From Lamellibrachia columna (Eukaryota; Annelida; Polychaeta; Sabellida; Siboglinidae): a stretch of DNA of 64,000 nucleotides. Where the stretch lies: the NCBI GenBank assembly GCA_963662155.1, contig OY759267.1:14093560-14157559 (forward strand), in the 5' to 3' direction. The stretch's first letter is position 1, and the number at the start of each line of letters is the position of its first letter. The position numbers and the translations under genes were made by a program. The notes under the pieces are model-generated. The model had not been told where the DNA came from, made no database searches, and was given only the letters and a program-made list of their open reading frames with translations. This document shows positions 1 through 11,265 of this stretch, piece after piece.

Positions 1-164
1 GGACATTGTTCATCTACCGGTCTCGGAAGCACTCTCTTTACTGACGTCACAGGCACAGCACGGATGTACTCGACAACCGGATCTACATAAGCATTGTGTA
101 CCTTGTGCGCCTTCCGTACGAAGCGTCTTTGTGGATGTGGAGGTCCGCGTGATGTACATTTTCC

Positions 165-812
165 TTGTCATCTTCCCCGTCCGTGTCTCGTATGTCCCTT
201 TCATCTTCCACGTCCGTGTCTCGTATGTCCCGTTCATCTTCCACGTCCGTGTCTCGTATGTCCCGTTCATCTTCCACGTCCGTGTCTCGTATGTCCCGTT
301 CATCTTCCACGTCCGTGTCTCGTATGTCCCGTTCATCTTCCACGTCCGTGTCTCGTATGTCCCGTTCATCTTCCACGTCCGTGTCTCGTATGTCCAGTTC
401 ATCTTCCACGTCCGTGTCTCGTATGTCCCGTTCATCTTCCACGTCCGTGTCTCGTATGTCCCGTTCATCTTCCACGTCCGTGTCTCGTATGTCCCGTTCA
501 TCTTCCACGTCCGTGTCTCGTATGTCCCGTTCATCTTCCACGTCCGTGTCTCGTATGTCCCGTTCATCTTCCACGTCCGTGTCCCGTATGTCCCGTTCAT
601 CTTCCACGTCCGTGTCTCGTATGTCCCGTTCATCTTCCACGTCCGTGTCTCGTATGTCCCGTTCATCTTCCACGTCCGTGTCTCGTATGTCCGATTCATC
701 CGTGTCTCGTATGCCCCGTTCATCTTCCACGTCCGTGTCTCGTATGCCCCGTTCATCTTCCACGTCCGTGTCTCGTATGCCCCGTTCATCTTGCATATTG
801 TCGATGTCTGTG
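165..812. repeat. 33-bp minisatellite, about 20 copies
   Basis: Tandem 33-bp units containing TTCATCTTCCACGTCCGTG and CTCGTATGTCCC run with only scattered substitutions; one unit near 693-716 is shortened. Because 33 is a multiple of 3 and the unit lacks stops, several frames stay open on both strands. Those open frames are a repeat artefact and are not called as genes. Confidence 0.95.
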
Positions 813-885
813 TGACCTGTTCCATGCCTGCTCGCGTCCCGGTCGACATGTTTGTCCTGTGCGAAAGGCACACGTGTTTTCTTCG

Positions 886-1797
886 CCATAGGTCCTCAGG
901 CGTGTGCCTCTCATATGACGCAGATGATCCTTTATGGGTATGGCCATAGGTCCTCAGGCGTGTGCCTCTCAGATGACACAGGTGATACTTTACGGGTATG
1001 GCCATAGGTCCTCAGGCGTGCGCCTCTCAGATGACACAGGTGATACTTTACGGGTATGGCCATAGGTCCTCAGGCGTGTGCCTCTCAGATGACACAGGTG
1101 ATACTTTACGGGTATGGCCATAGGTCCTCAGGCGTGCGCCTCTCAGATGACACAGGTGATACTTTACGGGTATGGCCATAGGTCCTCAGGCGTGTGCCTC
1201 TCAGATGACACAGGTGATACTTTACGGGTATGGCCATAGGTCCTCAGGCGTGCGCCTCTCAGATGACACAGGTGATACTTTACGGGTATGGCCATAGGTC
1301 CTCAGGCGTGTGCCTCTCAGATGACACAGGTGATACTTTACGGGTATGGCCATAGGTCCTCAGGCGTGCGCCTCTCAGATGACACAGGTGATACTTTACG
1401 GGTATGGCCATAGGTCTTCAGGCGTGCGCCTCTCAGATGACACAGGTGATACTTTACGGGTATGGCCATAGGTCCTCAGGCGTGTGTCTCTCAGATGACA
1501 CAGGTGATCCTTTACGGGTATGGCCATAGACCCTCAGGCGTGTGCCTCTCAGATGACACAGGTGATCCTTTACGGGTATGGCCATAGACCCTCAGGCGTG
1601 CGCCTCTCAGATGACACAGGTGATCCTTTACAGGTATGGCCATAGACCCTCAGGCGTATGCCTCTCAGATGACACAGGTGATACTTTACGGGTATGGCCA
1701 TAGACCCTCAGGCGTGCGCCTCTCAGATGACTCAGGTGATCCTTTACGGGTATGGCCATAGACCCTCAGGCGTGCGCCTCTCAGATGCTGCTTGTGA
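886..1797. repeat. 58-bp minisatellite, about 15.6 copies
   Basis: Units begin GGTCCTCAGGCGTG and continue through CAGATGACACAGGTGATAC to GGGTATGGCCATA. The spacing of GGTCCTCAGG between 891 and 949 gives the 58-bp period. The right half carries a variant, CATAGACCCTCAGG. It directly follows the 33-bp array, so 165-1,797 is almost wholly tandem repeat. Confidence 0.95.
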
Positions 1798-1866
1798 TCC
1801 ATGACTAGTAGATGCCGCTGGTGATCATTGACTGATCGGTTCTGTCGCAGGTGTATTCACATCAAC

Positions 1867-2312
1867 TCATCTGTCAGTGACAGCCGTCGACAGGAACGCA
1901 TCGTCGGGGAATACATTCCTGTTCATGGGATAGATGCCGGTTGCTTTGAATGATGTTATGTTGCAGTGTGATAACACTTTACCAAACGCTTGCCCATTCA
2001 GTTCTGCAACATCATAAATGGTGATTGTCTTAGCTGGATGTGAGAGCATCCAAGAGTCGCATGCCGTGTTGAAGTACCGCTTAAAGGGCTCATTATCTAC
2101 ATCTAAGGGCTGCTTTCGATTATTGCAGATTGGGGGGAACGCGACAATAGACAACCCCTTTTCTCGCGCCATTTCCACCACCTCTACAGAAATGTGACTT
2201 TCATGGTTATCCATGACTAGAACTCCACGTTTCGTTACAGATACACCCATGTGCTCAATGAAATGCTCTAGTACGTTAGGGAACAATCCAGAATTCATCC
2301 ATCCAGACTGGA
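1867..2312 (-). pseudogene. Tigger-like transposase, C-terminal part of DDE domain
   Basis: A 143-codon open frame plus a few upstream codons reads SGWMNSGLF, then the second catalytic Asp context LVMDNHESH, then PPICNNRKQPLDV, where most family members have a PPH-type Cys-Ser-His-Lys-Leu-Gln-Pro-Leu-Asp stretch. FNTACDSWMLSHP and a TGIYPMNR motif near the end are typical of DDE_1 (pogo/Tigger/Jerky) transposases. It continues the fragment at 2,691-2,817 after the inserted piece 2,313-2,690 is skipped. The protein ends in TDR with a stop at 1,867. Confidence 0.85.
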
Positions 2313-2690
2313 TGGTAAGATTGTGTTAAACCAACGAAGGAGGAGACTGTTGTGTTCATACTCGATAGCCGTGTGACCCACACAAAGAATTTGGCTGCAA
2401 CTGAGATGGCTCGGGAAGCTCGTCGAAATTCTGAATGTGGCGTACAGAAAAGCGGCATCCGTCCAGAATGCTGTTAGTGGCTTCAGTAAGGCAGGTCTAT
2501 GGTCATTGACCATAGACTCCGACTTCGCTGCTGCTACGGTAACTAATGTAATCAAGGAAGCTCATCAAGAGCACAACCCTATGCCACCTCTGACCCCAGC
2601 TGTTGCCTTGGTGACTGCACAAAAGCACAACCCTACGCCACCTCTGACCGTAGCTTCGATTTGGAGTCCCGTTTATTATGTGATCGCGGA
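2313..2690 (+). pseudogene. Fragment of a second pogo-like transposase family
   Basis: On the plus strand, the stretch 2,437-2,690 encodes AYRKAASVQNAVSGFSKAG followed by a Pro-rich tail with NPTPPLTVA, typical of the C-terminus of pogo/Tigger transposases. Upstream (2,330-2,430) decayed frames match the DDE region of the related copy at 10,600-11,265. It is in the opposite orientation to the surrounding Tigger and sits inside its DDE domain, so it is probably a separate insertion or a rearranged piece. Confidence 0.7.
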
Positions 2691-2817
2691 AGTTTACACT
2701 TGGAAATGTTTAGGCGATATTTAAGGCAACACATGACCAACTGCATTTATGCAGCAACAAAGGGTGACAGCGGAAGTTATCTGACCAACCCGTTTCAGTC
2801 CCTTTTGGGTCAACAAT
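2691..2817 (-). pseudogene. Tigger-like transposase, middle of DDE domain
   Basis: Reverse-strand translation gives KGLKRVGQITSA then CCCINAVGHVLP, followed by a stop and SPKHFQ. This is the segment that follows the first DDE aspartate in Tigger-type transposases. It joins 4,700-4,760 (on the other side of the LINE) to 1,867-2,312, showing that the LINE landed inside the transposase gene. Confidence 0.75.
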
Positions 2818-4701
2818 CAGACAATCTAAAAGAAGCTATGAGCAAAAACTAGCATGTAACATAAAAAATGACAGCAAGAGTTTGTATGCATATGTCAGGA
2901 GTAAACAAAACGTACAAGACAAGGTTGTACCTCTAGAAGACAGTGCTGGAAATATAATATCACAGGGGTTTTTAATGGCGGAAGACCTAAATGGTTACTT
3001 CAGTTCAGTGTTTACCAAAGAAGATATTAGTTCATTACCAGTTGCTGATGCTAAATTTCAGGGGGCTAAATCTGACTATTTAGGTCCGTTAGTTGTAACT
3101 CCAGAATTGGTAGCTAAGAAAATAAAGGCAATGAAGGATAACAAATCACCGGGAGTGGATGGGATTCCTCCAAAATTACTAATGGAAACAGTAGAACAAA
3201 TCAGTATACCACTTGCAAGAGTATTCAACTTGTCATTAAAAGAGGGAGTTGTTCCGTTTGAATGGAAAGAAGCAAACATCATACCATTATTTAAAAAGGG
3301 TTCGAGAAATAAGTCAGAGAATTACAGACCAGTGAGTTTAACGTCAGTGATTTGTAAATTATTAGAAAGGTTAATTAAAGACCATATGGTGGAATTCCTC
3401 GTTAAGCATAAATTATTAAATTCATCTCAACATGGATTCCTTAAAGCGAGGTCATGCTTAACAAATATGTTATGTTTTTTGGAAGAAATCACTAAGTGGA
3501 TAGACGTGTGATCGCCAGTAGATATTATCTACTTAGATTTTCAGAAAGCTTTTGACAAAGTGCCACATCAAAGATTACTACTTAAATTAAAAGCCCATGG
3601 TATCGGGGATAGCATAACTGACTGGATAGAACAATGGCTGACTGACAGAAGACAACGAGTTGTAGTAGATGGAGAAGTTTCAAATTGGAAATCGGTTTTG
3701 AGTGGGGTACCTCAAGGATCAGTATTAGGACCTATATTATTCTTAATTTATATCAATGACTTGGACGACAGTATAACAAGTAACGTACTGAAATTTGCGG
3801 ATGACACAAAACTGTTTAGAAAGGTTAATACTGATGGTGATAAACAACATTTACAAAACGATCTAGACAGATTAGTGAAATGGTCTGAGAAATGGCAGAT
3901 GTTGTTCAATTTTGGGAAATGTAAATGCCTACATACAGGACATAGGAACTTGAATGTAAACTATAAAATGGGAGATACTGTTCTGGGTACTACTGTAAAA
4001 GAAAAGGACTTAGGAGTTACAATAAGCGCTGATATGAAAATTTCAGAGCAGTGTGGTATTGCAGCTTCAAAGGGTAATCAAATTCTTGGATTGATTAGAA
4101 GATACATAACATACAAGAGAAAAAAGTTAATTATACCTCTTTATAAAGCAATAGTTAGACCTCATTTAGAATACTGTATACAAGCATGGAGACCATATCG
4201 TAAGAAGGATATAGATACGCTTGAACGCATACAAAGGAGAGCAACTAAAATGATTCCAAAACTGAGAGACCTTAGTTATGAAGAACGCCTGAAAGAATGT
4301 GGTTTAACAACTCTAGAGACAAGGAGGTTAAGAGGAGATCAGATTGAAGTTTTAAAGATATTGAATGGGTATGAAAATATTGATAGAAATATGTTTTTCT
4401 CACTCAAGAAGGATAGCAGAACTAGAGGACATGAGGTAAAATTAGTAAAGGATCAATGTAGATTGGACATCAGGAAGCACTCGTTCTCACAGAGGACAAT
4501 AAATGAATGGAACAAATTGTCTACAGATTGTGTAACTGCTAGCAGCGTGAATATGTTTAAAAACAAGGTTGACACATATCTCAGGAGGGCGGGCTATAAG
4601 TAGATGAACATTGTTTGACTCTCGATAAGCCAATGGCTTCCTTGTCCACTTGCCATCTGGGCCTTTGGCTTGGATGGCAAATCTTGTTAAATCTTGTTAA
4701 A
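2818..4701 (+). mobile_element. CR1/jockey-like LINE, 5'-truncated, copy 1
   Basis: A 5'-truncated non-LTR retrotransposon. Homology to copy 2 (53,275-56,118) starts near 2,820, well downstream of the endonuclease. The 3' untranslated end shares GACTCTCGATAAGCCAATGG and TTGTCCACTTGCCATCTGG with copy 2 and ends in AATCTTGTTAAATCTTGTTA, a short-period tail like those of CR1-type LINEs. It interrupts the Tigger transposase on the opposite strand. Clade naming is by eye. Confidence 0.85.
2882..4603 (+). pseudogene. Reverse transcriptase ORF of the CR1-like LINE, one in-frame stop
   Basis: The frame 2,882-3,511 continues in the same frame at 3,512, so a single TGA at 3,509-3,511 is the only interruption over about 570 codons. 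Visible RT motifs in order: NKSPGVDGIPPKLL, NYRPVSLTS, QHGFLK, YLDFQKAFDKV (first catalytic Asp), SGVPQGSVLGP, the catalytic FADDTKLF, and a C-terminal RAIVRPHLEYCIQAW-like region (KAIVRPHLEYC as read). The endonuclease is missing. The near-intact frame suggests moderate age. Confidence 0.88.
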
Positions 4702-5120
4702 CACTTTGCCAGGTTTCTGAACGGTTGTCAAACCAGTTCCATCTACGTTTCATATCTGCCGCGGTTCATATGCATGCCTACAGATAACGGTTTCAAAATT
4801 ATCAAATAACTGAAACATATTTGTTACGTTGAAGCTAGTAGCACGCGACAAACTACTTGCCTGTGGCATCCGCAAACCGAGTTCGTTTCTGCGCTTAAGG
4901 AAACCATGCAACCAATCAACTCCCGCCATTTTATTGGCTTGTCATGAAGATTGTCTTTCCATTTCGCTCACCGTACTCGTGTGCTAGTCGCCTGGTAGCA
5001 CACCGAGTGTTAGACCATGAAACATCTTCCATGATGTGATCAGGTACGTCGACAAGGCTTCCTCCTCATCAGCAAAACACCTTGGAACAGTTGACATGCA
5101 GAACACTAAACCAACGGATA
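4702..5120 (-). pseudogene. Tigger-like transposase, CENP-B-type HTH and start of DDE
   Basis: Minus-strand frames read DEEEALSTYLITSWKMFHGL (from 5,075), then after a frameshift GVDWLHGFLKRRNELGLRMP and SLSRATSFNVTN, the CENP-B-like domain of Tigger transposases. The same frame then runs through one TGA into NVDGTGLTTVQKPGKV, the beginning of the DDE domain; the Gly replaces the usual Glu in the Asp-Glu-Thr-Gly context. It breaks off at the LINE tail near 4,700. Confidence 0.8.
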
Positions 5121-5132
5121 GACGAAGAGACA

Positions 5133-5192
5133 TGCGTACGTAAGTACGTACACATGTACGTACACATGTACGTACACATGTGCACCCACACA
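5133..5192. repeat. Short palindromic tandem repeat (ACATGTACGTAC)
   Basis: About five 12-bp units of ACATGTACGTAC, a self-complementary motif, followed by a CACATGTG-type palindrome. It lies between the CENP-B-like part of the Tigger remnant and its 57-bp array. Confidence 0.8.
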
Positions 5193-5298
5193 TGTAGATC
5201 CTACGTACGTAGGGTTATATAAATATCCAAACACAAAATTTATTCACTCTAAATATATAATTTATACCTATACCTACCTGTTTAGTTACAAACGACTT

Positions 5299-6115
5299 CT
5301 TGTAGCACCGGTCTTCAGTATCTACACTCCTCATGGCGTCTTTCACATAACGACCAAGTGTACATCGGTCTTCAGTATCTACGCTCCTCGTGGCGTCTTT
5401 CACATAACGACCAAGTGTACATCGGTCTTCAGTATCTACACTCCCCGTGGCGTCTGTCACATAACGACCAAGTGTACATCAGTCTTCAGTGTCTACACTC
5501 CTCGTGGCGTCCTTCACATAACGACCAAGTGTACATCGGTGTTCAGCGTCTACACTCCTCGTGGCGTCCTTCACATAACGACCAAGTGTACATCGGTGTT
5601 CAGCGTCTACACTCCTCGTGGCGTCCTTCACATAACGACCAAGTGTACATCGGTGTTCAGCGTCTACACTCCTCGTGGCGTCCTTCACATAACGACCAAG
5701 TGTACATCGGTGTTCAGCGTCTACACTCCTCGTGGCGTCCTTCACATAACGACCAAGTGTACATCGGTGTTCAGCATCTACACTCCTCGTGGCGTCCTTC
5801 ACATAACGACCAAGTGTACATCGGTGTTCAGCATCTACACTCCTCGTGGCGTCCTTCACATAACGACCAAGTGTACATCGGTGTTCAGCATCTACACTCC
5901 TCGTGGCGTCCTTCACATAACAACCAAGTGTACATCGGTGTTCAGCATCTACACTCCTCGTGGCGTCCTTCACATAACGACCAAGTGTACATCGGTGTTC
6001 AGCATCTACACTCCTCGTGGCGCCCTTCACATAACGACCAAGTGTACATCGGTCTTCAGTATCTACACTCCTCATGGCATCTTTCACATAACGACCAAGT
6101 GTACATCGGTTTACA
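5299..6115 (-). repeat. 57-bp minisatellite made from a transposase DNA-binding segment, about 14 copies
   Basis: Each 57-bp unit encodes, on the minus strand, 19 residues beginning RCTLGRYVKDA. The outermost unit (near 6,115) is fused in frame to the psq-type helix-turn-helix of the Tigger remnant, and RCTLGRYVK is the recognition-helix end of that domain. The minus frame stays open across most of the array because 57 is divisible by 3. Units drift from an Asp-Ala-Glu-His ending in the middle to Asp-Thr-Glu-Asp at both ends. Confidence 0.92.
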
Positions 6116-6198
6116 CCAAAATCCTTCGCCACGCTTCTAGTGGACCGTTGATTTTCAATTACATCGTGAACTGCGTCCTTCATCTTTTCTTTCAAGCC
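6084..6198 (-). pseudogene. psq-type helix-turn-helix of the Tigger remnant
   Basis: The minus-strand frame opens with KEKMKDAVHDVIENQRSTR followed by SVAKDFGVNRCTLGRYVK, matching the N-terminal Pipsqueak-like HTH of pogo/Tigger transposases (helix, Ala-Ala/Val-Ala-Lys-X-Phe-Gly-Val turn, then the recognition helix). It leads directly into the 57-bp array. Confidence 0.8.
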
Positions 6199-6477
6199 GG
6201 TGACCTGTAAGCACTGATTTGTTCAGCTTTTCAGTGCACTGAATATTTGAATTTTCTCTGCACGTAGGTTTGCCAATAATATTTTACAGTTGAGCGTGAT
6301 AACTAACGACCGCGCCCATACTGGACCTAAGCTAAATACTAACCCCAATGGGTCATATTTTTTATATATATATTCAGACAATTTCAGATTGTTATATTGA
6401 ACACAAACAGATATGGGAGAATGTTGCGCCAGTCAATACGAGGACCCATGAGCCGACTCATCGGACCCCATGTGTTA

Positions 6478-6543
6478 TGTCAGGACATATGTAAAACTGA
6501 ACATAACTCGTTGGTAAACAACACACACACTTGTTTAGTCTCA
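6478..6543 (-). repeat. LTR end of gypsy element, 3' copy
   Basis: TGTCAGGACATATGTAAAAC through AACTCGTTGGTAAACAAC, a short (AC) run and CTTGTTT. It matches 9,737-9,990 except for the length of the CA run (here five repeats). The full 3' LTR probably extends rightwards towards 6,830, but no second copy is available to define it. Confidence 0.75.
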
Positions 6544-6830
6544 AACATGGCGGAGCCCCGTCAAGATCTCAAACCGAGGCTCGTTACGTCGTTTGTCAAT
6601 TAATGCTCATAGTAAACGCAACATATTTCCCCCTCCTCCCTAAGGGATTATCCTTCCAGTTATGGGGTTTCGCATAAGCAGCACATAATTACAAACTATC
6701 TAGCCATTGTCATGTTCAGTTCAACAGCAAATTAATGTCTACGAATCCGTTCTTTTAATATTGCGATTAAAGTATTAACTGAAGATTACTTTTAAAGTCA
6801 TTGAAAATTGAAGTGTCAACTCATGATCAC

Positions 6831-8030
6831 TTACGATATCTGATTGTCTTCGAGATATCTAGGTGGGCGCCTGTTTCGTCTGGCTCGTTGACGCAGGTAA
6901 GCCGGGTCACCAAGTTGTCGAGCAGGTAGACCTTCAACGTCGACATCATGTAAGGTTTCTTCCGTTAGCAGATGTGGAGGACCCACTTGGCGCGACCGGA
7001 TACATCGCCGCGAGTTCCAGCGTGAACCATCTTCAAGCACGAAGGTGTTTGGCCCAGCTTTCTTGGCGATCCTCTTAGGATACGACAACGACGATGCCAG
7101 TTTATGCTTTCGGATAGGTCGTTTCGTCCGCACCCAGTCTCCACGTTTCATCGACGTGTCACGTGAATGATGTCGTTTGTAGGTGTAAGATTTGGTTCGT
7201 TCCTGCTTACGTCGATCGGTACGTTTGCAGTATCGCTCGTACTGCGTCCGTGAACGTTTTCCCCTCCTTGAGTTGTGCACCAAGACTCTCTTTGATGACA
7301 CGTTTGAGCCTCTCCACTCCTCCGTTGCACTGAGGGTTATACAATCCGAGTTTCTGCAGGAACATTTCAAATTCGTATGACACGAATTGTGGTCCGTTGT
7401 CTCTTTGCAGAACTTCGGGTATTCCCCATCGAGAAAGCAGTTCTTTCAGGATCTGAATGATGGCGGAAGACGTCACCGTGTTGGTTGCAGCTATGTCTGG
7501 CCATTTCGAGTGGACATCGTGTACCACAACGAGAAATCTTTGACTGAGTGGTGCAGCCTGTACCTCACCGAAAATGTCGATTTGAATGTGTTGCCATGGT
7601 TTCTCAGGCCAAGGTATGGGTTGAAGTGGTGGTTGTGTTGGCTTCATAGACTGTTCGCACACTGCACAACCTTCACAGTCTCTGAGAAAAGTTTCGATGT
7701 GGCGATCAGGCCACCATACGGTACTGCGACATCGCTGCTTAGTTCGTACGATCCTTGGATGACCCGTTGGGCCATGTGCAGTACCTGCTGTTGGAGTGAC
7801 ATAGGGATGACAGCACGAATGCCACGCGACACACAGACATCATCGAACACAGAAAGTTCGTCTCTCAGCCGGAAGTAAGTTTCCAATCCAGCAGGTTGGT
7901 GCCGGGGCCAACCATTCTGGATGAAGTGACGGACTTGCGTCAATGTGACATCAGTGGAAGAAGCAGCCTTCAACTCGAGTGGTGTGACGAGGTTGTCCAA
8001 CTCGACTTCCATTACACAGTCATATGTCAT
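6831..8030 (-). pseudogene. Gypsy integrase (zinc-binding, catalytic core, C-terminal part)
   Basis: Three overlapping minus-strand frames, joined by frameshifts, make up the integrase. 8,030-7,644 carries the weak H2C2-like region. 7,662-7,207 carries the core: IDIFGEV (first Asp), RDNGPQFVSYEFE (second Asp) and NGGVERLKRVIKESL (Glu). 7,370-6,831 carries the basic C-terminal part, with GDWVRTKRP-type and RPPRYLED-type motifs. The DDE residues look retained even though the frame is broken. The domain would insert retrotransposon cDNA into chromosomes. Confidence 0.85.
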
Positions 8031-8233
8031 CGACTTACACGGTTCATGCTTAGTATATCTGCTACTTGGTTCTTGGAACCTGCAGTGTACTGAATGTCAA
8101 AGTCATACTGATGAAAGCGATCAGACCATCGGTAGATTCGTAATTGCCTGTGCCCAGAGCCGGACGTCGCTAATAGAGTGGTGAGGGCCTGGTGATCAGT
8201 CCTTAATGTGAACTTTCTACCGAAGAGAAACAC
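8027..8233 (-). pseudogene. Gypsy RNase H remnant
   Basis: The minus frame reads FLFGRKFTLRTDHQALTTLL and later RWSDRFHQYDFDIQYTAGS followed by NQVADILSMNRV. This is the end of the RT connection and RNase H region of Ty3/gypsy pol, with the TDHQAL and N-x-VAD-x-LS signatures visible. Confidence 0.82.
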
Positions 8234-8511
8234 ATTTCAATGCTCGCATGCAAAGATACACGCCAATTATTCACGTTCGCCTGTCGAATACTTCCTTTCA
8301 GTCGCTGACAGCGTCTTCGAAGCAAATGCGACTGGACGTTCTTTGCCACCGGTTCGATCATCCCGTCGTCTTGTAAGCGTTTCAACTCACGTGACACTTC
8401 CTCACGTACAGAGAATGGAAGGCGACGCAAACCTTGTGTCACAAGTTTAACTTCCGGTTTAACTCGGGGACGGTGAACAAACTTGGCAATTTTCCCAAAA
8501 ATTGTGAACAC
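8203..8511 (-). pseudogene. Gypsy RT N-terminal remnant, palm deleted
   Basis: VHRPRVKPEVKLVTQGLRRL and PFSVREEVSRELKRLQDDG match the segment just before the catalytic RT palm. After this the frame passes within about 100 bp into RNase H, so most of the palm, including the YxDD box, is deleted. Confidence 0.75.
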
Positions 8512-8658
8512 TGAGGGAAATGCTGAAACAATGTCAACAGATTAAATGATGACGCCATTCTTCGAAACCTGAAATCCAAGTTGATCGAACAAATCTAGTC
8601 CCATCAGACTCGAACCACTTCGGGTGACATAGAACGGAAAGTTCTGGATGGTTTCTGA

Positions 8659-9715
8659 CTATGTGACTGGTAGATGTACCATTCCCTCCAGTGGGATTTC
8701 ACTGCTGTTGTATGTTGACAAAGTTCCCTCAGGTGGATGCAAGGGGTACGCGGAGAAGTGCTTCCAATAAAAAGAGTCGTTCAATATCGACACTTTCGCT
8801 CCAATATAAATAATAAGTGTCACAATTGTGTCAGCCAGTTGCAGATTGCATGTTTTGAACGGCTTAGATGCACTGGTTACTGAATTCACAGAGAGTACAA
8901 ACGGTGCAGATTCATTTGGCTGTTGTATTTGACCGACGGCACTCCCCTTTCTGGAAGATCTGCAAAACTTCGCAAAGTGATTCATTTTTGAGCACAGTCG
9001 GCAAGTTTTCGCCCTGGCAGGACATTTCGCGCTGCCTGTCGCGTGTGAACTGTAACCACAGTTGCCGCACGGCACTTGTACCCGAGTGTTGGTGGCTGTG
9101 TGTGTTCTGCTGTTCAGCTTTGCCGCAGAGTATTGAGACTTCGCCCTGACCGCTTGAACCCTAGGCGCTTCAAACTTGGTACTGTCTGTGGCCCGTGTCT
9201 CTGATTTTTTAATGCTCAAACTCTCCTTTACGACAACCTCAATACGGGACGTTAGTATGATAGCTTTCTCTAAAGTGAGCGTATCAGGCTCCATTAGCAG
9301 TCGCTCCCTAACTCTGGGGTTATTCGTTTTCTCGATCAGCTGGTCGCGGATCAGTTCATCCGACAGCTGACCGAAGTTGCAGTTAGCTACAAGTTCGTGC
9401 AATACAGTAACGTACTCACGTACACTTTCCCCGGGCGTTGCGCCCGTTGCTGAAACGTATAACGTTCCATCATCACACTTCGTTTTGGGCCGAAGTGATT
9501 CCGTAGTGCAGTTACGGCGGTTGTGTATGTGTCGGTGTCCGGCAGGGACGCAAATATTCTCTGGCCTTCTATCCCCAGGTAATGACATTGGCCCCGTCGA
9601 GGCCGCTTGCCATTAGGTAAGTTTCAAAATTCGACAACCACCGAGTCCACGGCACCGGTGGATCGCCCGGTGTTGCTAGGAACACTGGCGGAGGCGGTAG
9701 GCGATATTCATCCAT
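8659..9715 (-). pseudogene. Gypsy gag with CCHC knuckle and protease remnant
   Basis: The minus-strand start at 9,715 gives MDEYRLPPPPVFLATPGDPP and a Trp-rich gag motif, then one stop, then the 309-codon frame from 9,588. The nucleocapsid has CGNCGYSSHATGSAKC and CRLCSKMNHFAKFC. The protease segment reads TIVTLIIYIGAKVSILND; the active-site Asp of the usual Asp-Thr/Ser-Gly-Ala is replaced by Tyr, so protease function is lost. Typical of Ty3/gypsy gag-pol. Confidence 0.82.
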
Positions 9716-9736
9716 TCTCGTCGCCAAAATTTTTTA

Positions 9737-9990
<254 letters not shown>

Positions 9991-10599
9991 AGGCATTGAC
10001 AGAACTATTATCCGTTATTGTCTGCCCTTTCAATGCCTCACGCTAGATTTATTAAAAAATATATTATAGGTAAAAACACATACAGTCGCGAATTTGAGCA
10101 CCTTTTGTCATCCGCCATTAATCAAAAGGCCGTGTCGTCGTAGGTAGCATGACGTGACGTCGTAGGTAGCATGACGTGCATCTATAGAACTCGTCAGATG
10201 GAGCGACTGGTCGTTATTAACAAAGTTACAGGGGGTGGCTCAAAGCTCCCCTGTGATCATGGGTCCCAACCTTACTCTATGTGACCATAATAAGAATTTT
10301 AAAGTAGATGTCGTCTGCTTGTGATGACAACGTAATACTTTTGACACGTGAAATTTCACGATTGAACCACTTAAGTTGCCACAATTTGACCAGTGACCCA
10401 CATAAGGGTATACCATCAATAGGTGTGTGTAATTATTCCAACACAGTGTATTGATTACCAGAAAGTAATACTAGACAAGGGAGCAACTATAATAATGCAA
10501 ATAAAGGAAGTTGCTAAGGTAAATTTACATTATTTTGGACTACCAAAGACTTGGTATTTTATTGAGGGTTTACATAAATTTAGTGCCAATGGTCATATA
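9991..10599. other. Unassigned intergenic DNA
   Basis: No gene or clear repeat family is seen. The only local structure is a duplicated GTCGTAGGTAGCATGACGT near 10,135-10,173. Confidence 0.5.
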
Positions 10600-11265
10600 T
10601 AAACGAAAGAGGATGAAAATAGAACTGACAAATGGTGGACCTTCGGAGGCAAAGGCTGGATGTCCAATGACGGATTTGTTACTTGGCTGCGACATTTCGT
10701 AGATTTTGTTAAACCAACGACGGAGGAGACTGTTGTGCTCATACTCGATAGCCACGTGACCCACGCAAAGAATTTGGCTGTAACTGAGATGGCTCAGGAA
10801 GCTAGCTGAAGTGCTGAATGTGGTGTACAGAATAGCGACATCCGTCCAGAATGCTGTTAGTGGTTTCAGGAAGGCAGGTCTATTGGTCATTGACCATATA
10901 CGTATTCCAAGACTCCGATTTCGCTGCTGCTACGGTAACTAATGTAATCACGGAAGCTGCACAAGAGCACAACCCTACGCCACCTCTGACCGTAGCTGTT
11001 GCAGCTCCAGCATTAGCAGCTATTGTCGTGGAAGCTGTGCCATGCCCACCGAAGAAGGAAACTAGTTAAACAAAGCAAAGTCGGACCGGAGATAGCTACG
11101 CCTACTAGGCCTACCCAAGAGCCAAGTACGTCTAAGACCACTGCACCTCAATCGAGAGCACACAACAGTTCTGGTCCACCAAAACTAGTCGACTGCAGCT
11201 CATCGAGGACGTCGAATGCTGTAAAACTGGTCAATGGTTCACCAGTTTGTCCGATGGTAACATTT
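10600..11265 (+). pseudogene. Fragment of the second pogo-like transposase family
   Basis: Frames read KRKRMKIELTNGGPSEAKAG, then after a frameshift KGWMSNDGFVTWLRHFVDFV and VLILDSHVTHAKNLAV, the second catalytic Asp context of DDE_1 transposases. Further on come decayed versions of the C-terminal region and NPTPPLTVAVAAP. Several stops and frameshifts are present. It is the better preserved relative of the piece at 2,313-2,690. No terminal repeats identified. Confidence 0.78.

Larger units (their letters stand above)
1867..6198 (-). mobile_element. Broken pogo/Tigger DNA transposon with nested insertions
   Basis: Read on the minus strand, the pieces follow the order of a pogo/Tigger transposase: psq-type helix-turn-helix (6,198-6,084), CENP-B-like DNA-binding domain (about 4,980-4,800), start of the DDE domain (about 4,750-4,700), DDE middle (2,817-2,691) and DDE C-terminal part (2,312-1,867). 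Interruptions are a 57-bp tandem array, a plus-strand CR1-like LINE (about 2,818-4,701) and a plus-strand piece of a second pogo family (about 2,313-2,690). Terminal inverted repeats were not located. The transposase carries stops and frameshifts and is dead. Assembly of the pieces into one element is inferred from order and orientation. Confidence 0.75.

Noticed and set aside
10..1005. Several 200-330 residue repeat proteins on both strands
   Set aside because: They are alternative frames of one 33-bp minisatellite, open in many frames because the unit is a multiple of 3 without stops.
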